Assembly: GCA_028703105.1 (NCBI GenBank)
Contig: JAQVNN010000006.1
Span: 1 to 54,716 of the forward strand
DNA: 54,716 nucleotides
Reading direction: 5' to 3'
DNA from: Paludibacter sp.
GTDB taxonomy: Bacteria > Bacteroidota > Bacteroidia > Bacteroidales > Paludibacteraceae
Below the pieces are notes generated by a model. It ran no database searches and had not been told where the DNA came from. It worked only from the letters and a program-made list of their open reading frames with translations. Position numbers and translations under genes: made by a program. Of the stretch, positions 34,836 to 44,330 are shown one piece after another; the first letter of the stretch is position 1; every line of letters starts with the position of its first letter.

Positions 34836-36356
34836 ATGAATAAAAAAAGAATAAAAAAAGCATTAATCTCTGTTTATCACAAAGATAAGCTAGATCTGAT
34901 TATCCAAAAACTGCATGAAGAAGGCGTTGAATTTATATCGACCGGCGGTACGCAATCTTTTATTGAGTCGTTAAACATTCCGTGTGAAGCGGTGGAAGAT
35001 TTGACAGGATACCCGTCAATTTTGGGTGGCAGGGTTAAAACATTGCATCCGAAGGTGTTCGGAGGGATTCTCGCGAGACGCGAACTGGCCCAGGATAATG
35101 AACAACTGAATGCTTATGAAATTCCGGAAATCGACCTGGTGATTGTGGATTTATATCCTTTCGAAGCAACAGTAGCTGCAGGTGCTGATGAACCAACCGT
35201 GATCGAGAAAATTGATATTGGTGGAATTTCCCTGATTCGTGCGGCAGCTAAAAACTTCAAAGATGTCGTGATTGTTGCCTCTCAGGAACAATATGAACCG
35301 CTGTTAAACCTGATTCAGGAAAACGGAGCTGAAACAACGCTTGAGGAACGTCGCTGGTTTGCAAAAGAGGCATTTGCGGTTTCGTCGGGTTATGATTCAG
35401 CAATTTTCAATTATTTCGATGGGGAAGAGGAGTCGGCTTTCCGTCAGGCTGAAAATAATGCAAAGGTGTTGCGCTACGGAGAAAATCCGCATCAACGCGG
35501 GATTTTCTTCGGAAAATTCGAAGATATGTTCGAACAACTTCAGGGCAAAGAGATTTCATACAACAACCTGTTGGATATCGATGCGGCGGTTAACCTCATC
35601 AACGATTTCGAAGACATTACTTTTGCCATCCTCAAACACAATAATGCTTGTGGAATTGCTTCCCGTCCATCTCTTGTGGATGCCTGGAATGATGCGTTGG
35701 CCGGCGATCCGGTTTCAGCTTTCGGCGGGGTGTTGGTAACCAATGCCATCATCGATAAAGCAACAGCTGAAGAAATCAATAAAATCTTTTTTGAGGTGAT
35801 CATTGCTCCGGATTATGATCTGGAAGCGCTTGAAATTCTTTCTCAAAAGAAAAACAGGATTATCCTGATCCTGAAAGATAGTAAAATCAAAGCAAAACAA
35901 TTCCGCTCTTTGCTGAATGGCGTGCTGATGCAGGATAAAGACCTGAAAACAGAAACACCGGAAGAACTGAAGGTGGTTACAGACAAAACACCTACCGAAC
36001 AGGAAATTGAAGATCTGCTATTTGCAAACAAAATAGTAAAACATACCAAGTCCAACGCCATCGTACTGGCAAAAAACAAACAAATGTGTGCCAGTGGCGT
36101 CGGACAAACTTCCCGAGTGGATGCGCTTGAGCAAGCTATCGAGAAAGCAGCTAATTTCAATTTCGACCTGAATGGCGCTGTGATGGCATCAGACGCTTTC
36201 TTCCCCTTTCCGGATTGTGTTGAGATAGCAGCTAAAGCAGGTATTTCAGCAGTTATCCAACCCGGCGGTTCCATCAAGGACCAGGATTCCGTTGACTCCT
36301 GCAACAACAACGGGCTTTCAATGGTAACAACAGGATTCAGACACTTTAAACATTAA
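34836..36356 (+). CDS. purH: Bifunctional AICAR transformylase/IMP cyclohydrolase
   Basis: A 506-aa enzyme of the last two steps of de novo IMP synthesis. The N-terminal MGS-like IMP cyclohydrolase domain is visible in KKALISVYHKDKLDLI, GVEFISTGGTQSFIESL, TGYPSILGGRVKTLHPKVFGGILA and VIVDLYPFEATVA. The C-terminal AICAR formyltransferase domain contains LRYGENPHQRGIFF, FAILKHNNACGIA, KHTKSNAIVLAKNKQMCASGVGQTSRVDA and SDAFFPFPDCVEIAAKAGI. The start is set at ATG 34836 (MNKKRIKK) by the promoter position. It leads the mreBCD-mrdA-rodA cluster with a 6-nt gap to mreB, so purine and cell-shape genes probably share a transcript, an arrangement seen in other Bacteroidales. Confidence 0.95.
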   Translation: MNKKRIKKALISVYHKDKLDLIIQKLHEEGVEFISTGGTQSFIESLNIPCEAVEDLTGYPSILGGRVKTLHPKVFGGILARRELAQDNEQLNAYEIPEIDLVIVDLYPFEATVAAGADEPTVIEKIDIGGISLIRAAAKNFKDVVIVASQEQYEPLLNLIQENGAETTLEERRWFAKEAFAVSSGYDSAIFNYFDGEEESAFRQAENNAKVLRYGENPHQRGIFFGKFEDMFEQLQGKEISYNNLLDIDAAVNLINDFEDITFAILKHNNACGIASRPSLVDAWNDALAGDPVSAFGGVLVTNAIIDKATAEEINKIFFEVIIAPDYDLEALEILSQKKNRIILILKDSKIKAKQFRSLLNGVLMQDKDLKTETPEELKVVTDKTPTEQEIEDLLFANKIVKHTKSNAIVLAKNKQMCASGVGQTSRVDALEQAIEKAANFNFDLNGAVMASDAFFPFPDCVEIAAKAGISAVIQPGGSIKDQDSVDSCNNNGLSMVTTGFRHFKH

Positions 36357-36362
36357 TAACAT

Positions 36363-37382
36363 ATGGGACTTTTTTCATTCACCCAGGAAATTGCTATTGA
36401 CTTAGGAACAGCTAATACCATCATCATACACAACGATAAAATTGTGATTGATGAACCTTCTGTAGTAGCATTAGACCGGCGTACCGATAAATTAATCGCG
36501 ATTGGAGAGAAAGCACGTCAGATGCAGGGAAAAGAAAATGAAGGTATCCGTACCGTGCGTCCTTTGCGTGACGGTGTAATTGCAGATTTCTATGCTGCAG
36601 AACTGATGATTCGCGGCATGATCAAGATGATTCCTTCAAAAAACTATCTTTTCACTCCTTCACTGAAAATGGTGGTTTGTATCCCTTCAGGAAGTACGGA
36701 AGTGGAAATTCGTGCGGTACGCGACTCTTCCGAACATGCCGGTGGACGCGAAGTATATATGATTTACGAACCTATGGCGGCAGCTATTGGTATTGGTATT
36801 GATGTGGAATCTCCTACCGGCTGTATGATTGTGGACATCGGCGGTGGAACAACTGAAATTGCGGTAATCTCGCTGGGTGGTATCGTTTCCAATAAATCCA
36901 TCCGCATTGCCGGCGATGATCTGACTATGGACATCGTTGAATACATGGGACGGATGCACAACATCAAGGTGGGAGAAAGAACAGCCGAATTAATTAAAAT
37001 CAACGTAGGCGCTGCATTAACCGACCTGGAAGATGCTCCGGAAGATTACATTGTGCGCGGTCCGAACCGTATGACTGCCCTTCCGATGGAAGTGCCGGTG
37101 TCTTATCAGGAAATTGCCCACTGCCTCGAAAAATCCATATCTAAGATTGAAGCAGCGATTCTGAGTGCATTGGAACAAACACCTCCTGAATTGTATGCCG
37201 ATATCGTGGAAAAAGGAATTTATCTTGCCGGCGGTGGCGCTTTGCTGCGCGGTCTCGATAAACGTCTGACCGACAAATTGAATATCCAGTTTCATATTGC
37301 CGAAGATCCACTCAGGGCCGTTGCCCGTGGAACCGGGATTGCCCTGAAGAATGTGGATAAATTCAGTTTCCTGATTCGCTAA
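36363..37382 (+). CDS. mreB: Rod shape-determining actin-like protein MreB
   Basis: A 339-aa actin homologue of normal MreB length. Phosphate-1 and phosphate-2 loops and the adenosine motif are visible: QEIAIDLGTANTIIIHNDKIVIDEPSVVA, GCMIVDIGGGTTEIAVISLGGIV and GIYLAGGGALLRGLDKRL. It polymerises under the inner membrane and guides the elongasome. It is followed by mreC, mreD, mrdA (PBP2) and rodA, the complete elongation machinery. A stable hairpin lies in the 62-nt gap before mreC. Confidence 0.97.
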   Translation: MGLFSFTQEIAIDLGTANTIIIHNDKIVIDEPSVVALDRRTDKLIAIGEKARQMQGKENEGIRTVRPLRDGVIADFYAAELMIRGMIKMIPSKNYLFTPSLKMVVCIPSGSTEVEIRAVRDSSEHAGGREVYMIYEPMAAAIGIGIDVESPTGCMIVDIGGGTTEIAVISLGGIVSNKSIRIAGDDLTMDIVEYMGRMHNIKVGERTAELIKINVGAALTDLEDAPEDYIVRGPNRMTALPMEVPVSYQEIAHCLEKSISKIEAAILSALEQTPPELYADIVEKGIYLAGGGALLRGLDKRLTDKLNIQFHIAEDPLRAVARGTGIALKNVDKFSFLIR

Positions 37383-37394
37383 TGATTATTCCTT

Positions 37395-37431
37395 CGGGTA
37401 TGCTGAACCAACACGAGTTGATGCATACCCG
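37395..37431. other. Intercistronic stem-loop between mreB and mreC
   Basis: A perfect 9-bp outer stem (CGGGTATGC / GCATACCCG) encloses an internal bulge and a 4-bp inner stem (CAAC / GTTG) with an ACGA tetraloop. It sits in the mreB-mreC gap just before the mreC ATG. No U-tract follows, so it is more likely an RNA-processing or attenuation element than a full terminator. Confidence 0.6.
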
Positions 37432-37444
37432 TTGACTTATCACC

Positions 37445-38287
37445 ATGAAGAAACTCTTTGCTTTTTTAATCAAATACAGCATCGTGATATTATTCCTTTT
37501 CCTGGAAATGTTCGCGTTCAGTATGATCGTTAGAAATAACGGGTATCAGCAAAGTGTGTTTTTTTCATCAAGTAATACTTTGCTGGCATCGTTGTATTCC
37601 GTCAGCAATTCAGTAATCGAGTATTTCTACTTAAAATCAACCAACGAGGGACTCGCATCCGAAAATACAGCCTTGAAGAATCAGGTAGTGGAACTTCAAA
37701 ACCAACTGGATGCACTACATCCATACATACCGGATACAGGCAATATAAAAATCAGTCCGGACAAAGAAATCAGGTTTATTCAGGCCAAAGTAATCAACAA
37801 CTCGACCAACAAACTGCTGAATTTTATCACCTTGAATAAAGGTACCAGAGACGGGATAAAACCCGATATGGGTGTTATCAACGAAGAGGGCGTTGTTGGT
37901 GTTGTTTCAACTGTTTCTGAGAAATTTGCAGTTGTCATCCCGGTAATTAATCCGAAAATTCAAATCAACAGTAAATTTTTACGCAATAATTATTCCGGTC
38001 CTGTTCACTGGGAAGGTCATAATTTCCGCTATGCAAATCTGAATGACATCGCCCGCCACGTAGTATTCTCGCTCGGAGACACTATCGTTACGAGCGGTTA
38101 TTCTCAATCATTTCCAGAAGGAATACTTGTAGGAACGGTTGATGATTTCAAAATCAGTGACAGTGATGCCTATTATTACATAAAAGTAAAGCTGGGTGTA
38201 AACTTCAGAACACTCACCCATGTAAAAGTCATCGATTACCTGAATTATCAGGAACAGCAAAATCTTGAAAAAACAATGCAGGAATGA
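37445..38287 (+). CDS. mreC: Rod shape-determining protein MreC
   Basis: A 280-aa bitopic protein: a short cytoplasmic start, one membrane helix (YSIVILFLFLEMFAFSMIV), a coiled coil (STNEGLASENTALKNQVVELQNQLDAL, about residues 65-92) and the periplasmic double beta-barrel domain (IQAKVINNSTNKLLNFITLNKGTRDGIKPDMGVINEEGVVGVVSTVSEKFAVVIPVINPKIQINSKF). MreC scaffolds PBP2 and MreB. It overlaps mreD by 4 nt (ATGA), indicating translational coupling. Confidence 0.94.
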   Translation: MKKLFAFLIKYSIVILFLFLEMFAFSMIVRNNGYQQSVFFSSSNTLLASLYSVSNSVIEYFYLKSTNEGLASENTALKNQVVELQNQLDALHPYIPDTGNIKISPDKEIRFIQAKVINNSTNKLLNFITLNKGTRDGIKPDMGVINEEGVVGVVSTVSEKFAVVIPVINPKIQINSKFLRNNYSGPVHWEGHNFRYANLNDIARHVVFSLGDTIVTSGYSQSFPEGILVGTVDDFKISDSDAYYYIKVKLGVNFRTLTHVKVIDYLNYQEQQNLEKTMQE

Positions 38288-38781
38288 TTATTTTTTTACA
38301 GAACATAGTGCGGTTTATCCTTTTAGTCCTGGTACAGGTGTTTGTATTAAACAACATCCGTTTGCTGGGCTATATCAACCCGTACATCTATATTCTGTTC
38401 ATTCTTGTGTTGCCGGTGAAATTTTCACGGGCATTGAGCATGCTTCTTGCCTTTATCCTGGGTCTGATTATCGACTTATTCTCGAATACCCCGGGCATGC
38501 ATACCTTTGCAACAGTGCTGGTAGCATTTCTCAGAAATCCGGTTATCAACATCTTTACGACAATAGAAGAAGGAGCAAATCCCGAACCTTCATTTTACAC
38601 TTTTGGCGTTTCTGCTTTCATTAAATACATCATAACCCTGGTTTTAATTCACCATACGGCCTTTTTCTTCTTAGAAATTTTTACCTTTGTAGGCATTGGA
38701 CAAACCCTCCTGAGAATTATCCTGAATACCTTGATCACATCAGTCATCTTATTCGGAATTAATTCTTTTAAAAAGAAATAG
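38284..38781 (+). CDS. mreD: Rod shape-determining protein MreD
   Basis: A 165-aa integral membrane protein with about five hydrophobic segments, typical of MreD. Visible features are IVRFILLVLVQVFVLNNIRLLGYINPYIYILFILVLPVKFSR and the family-type LLAFILGLIIDLFSNTPGMHTFATVLVAFLRNPV. It partners MreC in the elongasome. It starts inside the mreC stop and ends 2 nt before mrdA. Confidence 0.9.
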   Translation: MIIFLQNIVRFILLVLVQVFVLNNIRLLGYINPYIYILFILVLPVKFSRALSMLLAFILGLIIDLFSNTPGMHTFATVLVAFLRNPVINIFTTIEEGANPEPSFYTFGVSAFIKYIITLVLIHHTAFFFLEIFTFVGIGQTLLRIILNTLITSVILFGINSFKKK

Positions 38782-38783
38782 TT

Positions 38784-40619
38784 ATGATAAACGATACACT
38801 TCAGAACCGAAGATGGGTCATTGCAGGAATCTTTTCGGCATTCGTTCTATTGTATATTATTCAACTCTTTTCGCTGCAAATAGTCGAAACCAAATATAAA
38901 ACCGGCGCAGAGAGTAATGCCTTGCTCAAAAAAACAATTTTCCCTCCACGGGGATTGATTTACGACCGGAACAACACCTTACTCGTGTATAATAAACCGG
39001 CTTATGATATCATGCTGATTATGCGCGAAATACAGGATATTGACACCCTGGATTTCTGCCGATCATTGAACATCCCCACCTCCTTTTTTATTAAAAGAAT
39101 CGCCGAAATCAAGGACAAACGGAAAAATATCGGATATTCGAGCTATACGCCACAACTTTTCATGACCCAACTCAATTCTGAAGATATAGCTACTTTTCAG
39201 CAAAACATGTATAAATATTCCGGATTTTTTCTGCAAAACCGTACCCTGAGGGAATATACCTATCCAAATGCCGCACATATTTTCGGAAGTATTGGAGAAG
39301 TTTCGTGGAACGATATCGAAAAAGATACTTATTACAAACAAGGAGATTATGCCGGACGTGATGGAGTCGAACATACGTACGAAAAAACTTTACGTGGGAA
39401 AAAAGGAGTTGAAATTCTGTTGAGAGACTCAAGAGGAAGAATCAAAGGGAAATACCGCGATGGAGAAATGGATGAAGCGCCAATTGCGGGGTCGAATCTG
39501 ATGCTGACCATCGACATAAACCTGCAAAAAATCGGAGAAGAACTGCTGAATGGTAAGATAGGGAGCGCCGTTGCCATTGAACCTAAAACAGGTGAGATCT
39601 TGGCCATGGTGACTAATCCAACTTACGACCCATCGATTTTGGTCGGGAGGTCTCGTTCGGCGAATTATGCAAGTCTTGTGAGAGATCCGGCCAAACCTCT
39701 TATGAACAGAGCGACTCAGGCTATTTACTCGCCGGGTTCGACTTTTAAACCCTTTCAGGCATTAGTTTGCTTAGAACTTGGCGGCATCACCGAACGAACC
39801 TTATTCGGATGTAACGGAAAAAACTCTTCTCCTATCAAATGTACACACAATCATGGTTCACCTGTTACCCTGCTGAATGCCATCGAACAAAGTTGCAATC
39901 CCTATTTCTGGCAGGCATTCCGTTCTACCCTCGAAAAAGAGGGCTATGGTGAAAAAAATGCTATTTTTAAAAAGAACTATCAGGACTGGGTGGATGCCAT
40001 GTATAGCTTTGGATTCGGACACCGGTTTGAGGATAGCGATGTGTATGAGCAATCGCGCGGAAATATCCCGACCCAAAACTATTTTAACCGCTACTTCGGA
40101 GAAACCGGCTGGCGTGCTATTACGATTCGCTCTTTATCAATCGGTCAGGGGGAAGTGCTGGTTACGCCCTTGCAACTTGCTAACGCCATGGCTACCGTTG
40201 CCAATAATGGCTACTACATTACCCCACATCTAAATAAAAGTGATACCATGTTATTGAGAAAGCACGAAACGGTCGTGGACAAAACACATTTTCCGATAGT
40301 AAATGAAGGTATGTGGCGTGTTTTCGAATATGGAACCGGACGATATTTTAAAATCGATAGCCTGAGCATGTGCGGTAAAACAGGAACCGTTCAGAACCCT
40401 CACGGTAAAGACCATTCTTTGTTCGTGGGTTTTGCTCCCCGTGAAAATCCTGTAATCGCGATTGCTGTAGTAGTGGAAAATGCCGGTTTCGGAGCTACCT
40501 GGGCAGCACCAATTGCAAGTTTGATGATGGAACAATATATTTACAGAAAAATTGAACGTAAAGAACTTTTCGACAGAATATCAACAACAGTATTAAATCC
40601 AAATGTCAAAAAGAGATAG
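38784..40619 (+). CDS. mrdA: Penicillin-binding protein 2 (elongation transpeptidase)
   Basis: A 611-aa class B PBP. One N-terminal membrane helix (WVIAGIFSAFVLLYIIQLFSLQIV) is followed by the dimerisation/pedestal region (FPPRGLIYDRNNTLLVYNKPAYDI) and the transpeptidase domain. Its three catalytic motifs are SxxK in YSPGSTFKPFQ (near residue 320), SxN in EQSCNPYFW and KTG in CGKTGTVQNPHG. It cross-links peptidoglycan during cell elongation with RodA as glycosyltransferase partner. It overlaps rodA by 17 nt. Confidence 0.95.
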   Translation: MINDTLQNRRWVIAGIFSAFVLLYIIQLFSLQIVETKYKTGAESNALLKKTIFPPRGLIYDRNNTLLVYNKPAYDIMLIMREIQDIDTLDFCRSLNIPTSFFIKRIAEIKDKRKNIGYSSYTPQLFMTQLNSEDIATFQQNMYKYSGFFLQNRTLREYTYPNAAHIFGSIGEVSWNDIEKDTYYKQGDYAGRDGVEHTYEKTLRGKKGVEILLRDSRGRIKGKYRDGEMDEAPIAGSNLMLTIDINLQKIGEELLNGKIGSAVAIEPKTGEILAMVTNPTYDPSILVGRSRSANYASLVRDPAKPLMNRATQAIYSPGSTFKPFQALVCLELGGITERTLFGCNGKNSSPIKCTHNHGSPVTLLNAIEQSCNPYFWQAFRSTLEKEGYGEKNAIFKKNYQDWVDAMYSFGFGHRFEDSDVYEQSRGNIPTQNYFNRYFGETGWRAITIRSLSIGQGEVLVTPLQLANAMATVANNGYYITPHLNKSDTMLLRKHETVVDKTHFPIVNEGMWRVFEYGTGRYFKIDSLSMCGKTGTVQNPHGKDHSLFVGFAPRENPVIAIAVVVENAGFGATWAAPIASLMMEQYIYRKIERKELFDRISTTVLNPNVKKR

Positions 40620-42060
40620 CATACAATACGCGCCTGATTGGACAACTGTGTTCTACTTCTTCCTCTTGGTTACCATGGGATGGATTAGCATATACGGAGC
40701 AAGCTATGACTTTGAATTTGAGGGCAGTATTTTTGATTTCGAGCAACGTGCAGGGAAACAGTTTATCTGGATTCTTACTGCTTTTGCGTTAGGAGGTGCG
40801 ATTCTACTTCTCGACCACCGCATTTTCAATTATTTTGCCTATATTATTTATACCACTGTGATTCTTTTGTTGATAGTCACCATTTTCATTGCTCCGGAAA
40901 TCAAAGGATCTCGTTCGTGGCTGGTGTTAGGACCGGTTAGTTTTCAACCCGCAGAATTGGCAAAAATGGCTACAGCTTTGGCTCTCGCGAAATTCATGAG
41001 CCGATATAACTTCAAAATCAAAACCTGGCGTGATTTAATTCCACTGGCTTTCTTTATTATGCTTCCGTTTGTATTAATTATCTTGCAAAAAGAAACTGGT
41101 TCTGCTCTGGTATTTGCTGCTTTCCTCCTAATGTTGTACAGGGAAGGCATGAAAGGAATTGTACTGCTACTTGTGACACTGGCCGTCGTGCTTTTCGTTG
41201 TAGTCATCCGTTTCAGCATTTCACCTATTACCGAAGGCGGAGGAACGTGGGGAATGGTACTGGCCATGGGAATTCTCCTCCTGATTCAGGTTGTGTATGC
41301 CTTTTTCTATACCCGTCATCGAAAAGAAGCCCTCATTTTATTAAGTGGAACAACCCTATTCGCATTCACATCAGTCGTTATGAACAAGTGGTTCGTCATC
41401 AATTATGATTATGTAGCCTTAGCGATTGCGGGAGCATCCGGGATATACTGGTTGTTCATCGAATTATTCAAAAGATACCGGAAATACCTGTTACTGGCGC
41501 TGGTGACAATTGTTTCTATTGGTTTCAGCTATACCGCCGACCAACTCTTCAACCGGATACTTGAACCCCACCAACAAGTCCGCATCAAAGTGTTGCTGAA
41601 CATGGAAGACGACCCGGCAGGAGCAGGCTACAATGTGAATCAGTCGAAAATTGCCATTGGATCCGGCGGCTTTTTCGGTAAAGGTTTTCTGAACGGAACG
41701 CAAACCAAACTAAAATATGTACCTGAACAGGATACCGACTTTATTTTCTGTACCGTCGGTGAAGAACACGGATTTCTCGGATCCGTATTCGTATTAATAA
41801 TTTATTGGTTATTGCTGATGCGTATCCTGAAAATTGCCGAAAGACAACGCGAATCCTTTCACCGGATTTATGCTTATTGTGTGGCCAGTATACTCTTTTT
41901 TCACTTGATGATTAATGTAGGCATGGTATTGGGCCTGATGCCCGTAATCGGCATCCCATTGCCATTTTTTAGCTATGGGGGATCTTCGTTATGGGGTTTT
42001 ACAATTATGTTGTTTATTTTGTTGAGAATGGATGCTTCGAGACTGGAGAGGGGCAGGTAA
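40603..42060 (+). CDS. rodA: RodA, SEDS-family peptidoglycan glycosyltransferase
   Basis: A 485-aa polytopic SEDS protein. Recognisable blocks are KGSRSWLVLGPVSFQPAELAKMATALALAKFMSRY (with the family Gln-Pro-x-Glu motif), ILQKETGSALVFAAFLLMLYREG, IAIGSGGFFGKGFLNGTQTKLKYVPEQDTDFIFCTVGEEHGFLGS and GLMPVIGIPLPFFSYGGSS. An insertion of several helices in the middle makes it longer than E. coli RodA, as is common in Bacteroidetes. It polymerises glycan strands with PBP2. It is the last gene of the purH-mre unit and converges on htpG. Confidence 0.95.
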   Translation: MSKRDSIQYAPDWTTVFYFFLLVTMGWISIYGASYDFEFEGSIFDFEQRAGKQFIWILTAFALGGAILLLDHRIFNYFAYIIYTTVILLLIVTIFIAPEIKGSRSWLVLGPVSFQPAELAKMATALALAKFMSRYNFKIKTWRDLIPLAFFIMLPFVLIILQKETGSALVFAAFLLMLYREGMKGIVLLLVTLAVVLFVVVIRFSISPITEGGGTWGMVLAMGILLLIQVVYAFFYTRHRKEALILLSGTTLFAFTSVVMNKWFVINYDYVALAIAGASGIYWLFIELFKRYRKYLLLALVTIVSIGFSYTADQLFNRILEPHQQVRIKVLLNMEDDPAGAGYNVNQSKIAIGSGGFFGKGFLNGTQTKLKYVPEQDTDFIFCTVGEEHGFLGSVFVLIIYWLLLMRILKIAERQRESFHRIYAYCVASILFFHLMINVGMVLGLMPVIGIPLPFFSYGGSSLWGFTIMLFILLRMDASRLERGR

Positions 42061-42085
42061 TCATTATGAGCTGTTTAAAAAAAAC

Positions 42086-42115
42086 ACCAGCATCCGGATT
42101 AGACCGCATACTGGT
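42086..42115 (-). terminator. Intrinsic terminator of htpG
   Basis: An imperfect stem (ACCAGCATCCGG / CCGCATACTGGT, 10 of 12 pairs) is followed on the minus strand by a run of eight U residues, fitting termination of htpG. The same stem may also slow readthrough from rodA. Confidence 0.7.
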
Positions 42116-42148
42116 ACTTGATTGAAAAATACATAAATCGTCTTTCGA

Positions 42149-44203
42149 CTACATCAGTTCAACGCTTCTCTTCACAAAATTGGCAAGCGCTTCACCTTTC
42201 AGCATGTTGTTGGCTAACAAAGCCAGATCAATCAGCTGACGAATTTGTTTGTTGCCTGAAGCATATTCCCTCAGGATATCGTCTTTCTTGTCTTTCAACA
42301 AACTAATCTGATCGGTTAATGCATCCAGGTCCGTTTTTTCTTCAGCAGGAATTTCTTCAGCTTTCTTGTCTTTGTGACGCTCTTTCAATGCTTTTTGTTT
42401 TTCTTCAACGACTGAAAGTTCGTCATATACAGGTGTTATATTTTCTTTGACTGAAGTTTCTTCATCATTCAAAATTTGATTAACCAGCGGGTGACCTGTA
42501 TTCACAACTAAATTGTAACTGTCGGGCATCTCTCCATAGAAATTCATCATGCCTCCCTGCAAAGCCGACATTTCTTTCATCCTGCGCATAAATTCATTCT
42601 GCGTGACGAACACGGGATTGGCAGTTTCTGACAATTGTTCAAATGAAACAATGAACTCGATTTTTTCCATCGCCGGTAATTGCGATTTGAAGATGGTAAT
42701 CAATTCATCTTTTTGTTTATCGGTCAGCGATACTTTTGCAACATCTTCTTTCTGAATAAGTTTTTCGATTGTATCGCTATCCACACGGACAAATCTGGTT
42801 TTTTCGAATTTCTGTTCGAGCTGGCTAACTGCATGTACATCCAGTTGACCGTCCATAATCAACACATCATATCCTTTGTCTTTAGCGTGTTGAATATAGC
42901 TGTATTGCTCTTCTTTATTGGTTGTGTAAAGATAAATGAGGTCTCCATTTTTATCTTTCTGATTTTCTTTAACTAAGTCTTTATATTCTTCAAAGGTGAA
43001 ATACTTACCATCCACATTCTTCAACAAAGCAAATTTCTCTGCTTTTTCATAGAATTTCTCATCGCTCAGCATCCCGTATTGAATGAAGATCTTCAAGTCG
43101 TCCCATTTATTTTCAAATTGTTCACGATCCGATTTGAATATTTCCGCCAGTCGATCGGCCACTTTTTTGGTAATGTGACTTGAAATCTTTTTCACATTGG
43201 CATCACTTTGCAGATAACTTCTCGATACGTTCAATGGAATATCGGGAGAATCGATAACTCCATGCAGCAGGGTCAGGTAATCCGGAACGATGTTTTCCAC
43301 ATGATCCGTCACAAAAACCTGGTTGCAATATAATTGAATCTTATTACGTTGCAGTTCGATGTTATTTTTGATTTTCGGGAAATAAAGGATACCTGTCAGG
43401 TTAAAGGGATAATCCACATTCAGGTGGATGTGGAAGAGTGGATCTTCGCTGAAAGGAAACAAATCTCGGTAAAATTGCGTGTAATCTTCGTCCTTTAAAT
43501 CAGCCGGTTTTTTCGTCCACGCCGGAGCAGTATTGTTGATAACATTGTCTTCTTCGGTTTCAACTTCTTTTCCGTCTTTCCATTCTTTTTTCTTACCAAA
43601 AACGATTTCAACCGGCAGAAATTTGCAATATTTCGTCAATAATTCTTTAATTTTTGACTCTTCCAGAAACTCTTTGTTATCATCGTCAATATGTAGAACG
43701 ATGTCGGTTCCGCGGTCGGATTTGATTGTATCTTCAAGCGTATATTCCGGATCTCCTTTACATGACCAGTGCTGTGCCACAGTATCTTCCTTATATGATT
43801 GAGTGAAGATTTCCACTTTTTTTGACACCATAAAAGAAGAATAAAAACCCAGTCCGAAGTGCCCGATAATAGCTTGCGCATCCTTTTTGTATTTCTCAAC
43901 AAATTCTTCAGCGCCTGAAAAAGCAATCTGGTTGATGTATTTCTCAATTTCTTCACCAGTCATACCAATACCCCTGTCGGAAATAGTCAGCGTACCTTTC
44001 TTTTTATCTGCTGAAACATAAACCTTTAATTCGCCCAGCTCTCCTTTAAACTCCCCTACCGAAGCCAGGGTTTTCAGTTTTTGGGTTGCATCCACGGCAT
44101 TGGATACCAATTCACGTAAGAAAATCTCGTGATCGCTGTATAAGAACTTTTTGATGACGGGGAAAATATTATCACTCGTTACCCCAATGTTTCCTTTTGA
44201 CAT
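42149..44203 (-). CDS. htpG: Molecular chaperone HtpG (Hsp90)
   Basis: A 684-aa bacterial Hsp90. The N-terminal GHKL ATPase motifs are clear: LRELVSNAVDATQKL (N-box), TISDRGIGMTGEEIEKYINQIAFSGAEEF (G1) and IIGHFGLGFYSSFMVSKKVEI (G2). The middle domain carries RGTDIVLHI and the conserved Arg in NVSRSYLQSD, and a charged C-terminal dimerisation region follows. An acidic/lysine-rich stretch (EEKQKALKERHKDKKAEEIPAEEKTD) sits near the C-terminus. The upstream region contains several TGnCA half-sites (44272-44284 and nearby) but no canonical RpoD -7 box, so stress-specific regulation is possible. Confidence 0.96.
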   Translation of the reverse strand: MSKGNIGVTSDNIFPVIKKFLYSDHEIFLRELVSNAVDATQKLKTLASVGEFKGELGELKVYVSADKKKGTLTISDRGIGMTGEEIEKYINQIAFSGAEEFVEKYKKDAQAIIGHFGLGFYSSFMVSKKVEIFTQSYKEDTVAQHWSCKGDPEYTLEDTIKSDRGTDIVLHIDDDNKEFLEESKIKELLTKYCKFLPVEIVFGKKKEWKDGKEVETEEDNVINNTAPAWTKKPADLKDEDYTQFYRDLFPFSEDPLFHIHLNVDYPFNLTGILYFPKIKNNIELQRNKIQLYCNQVFVTDHVENIVPDYLTLLHGVIDSPDIPLNVSRSYLQSDANVKKISSHITKKVADRLAEIFKSDREQFENKWDDLKIFIQYGMLSDEKFYEKAEKFALLKNVDGKYFTFEEYKDLVKENQKDKNGDLIYLYTTNKEEQYSYIQHAKDKGYDVLIMDGQLDVHAVSQLEQKFEKTRFVRVDSDTIEKLIQKEDVAKVSLTDKQKDELITIFKSQLPAMEKIEFIVSFEQLSETANPVFVTQNEFMRRMKEMSALQGGMMNFYGEMPDSYNLVVNTGHPLVNQILNDEETSVKENITPVYDELSVVEEKQKALKERHKDKKAEEIPAEEKTDLDALTDQISLLKDKKDDILREYASGNKQIRQLIDLALLANNMLKGEALANFVKRSVELM

Positions 44204-44271
44204 ATATGTATGATTTAGTTTTATGATTTGCTCCCGGCATATGTCAAAAAAAATGCCATCGACGACACAGC

Positions 44272-44284
44272 TGTCATTTTGGCA
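44272..44284. promoter_or_regulatory. Possible stress operator upstream of htpG
   Basis: TGTCATTTTGGCA is an imperfect inverted repeat of TGnCA half-sites 3 nt apart, about 70 nt before the htpG ATG. Further TGTCA and TGCCA half-sites lie at about 44242-44258. Its role is inferred only from position and symmetry. Confidence 0.35.
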
Positions 44285-44330
44285 TATTGAATATGATTAT
44301 TTGTAATTATATTTATTTGGTGTAATTATT

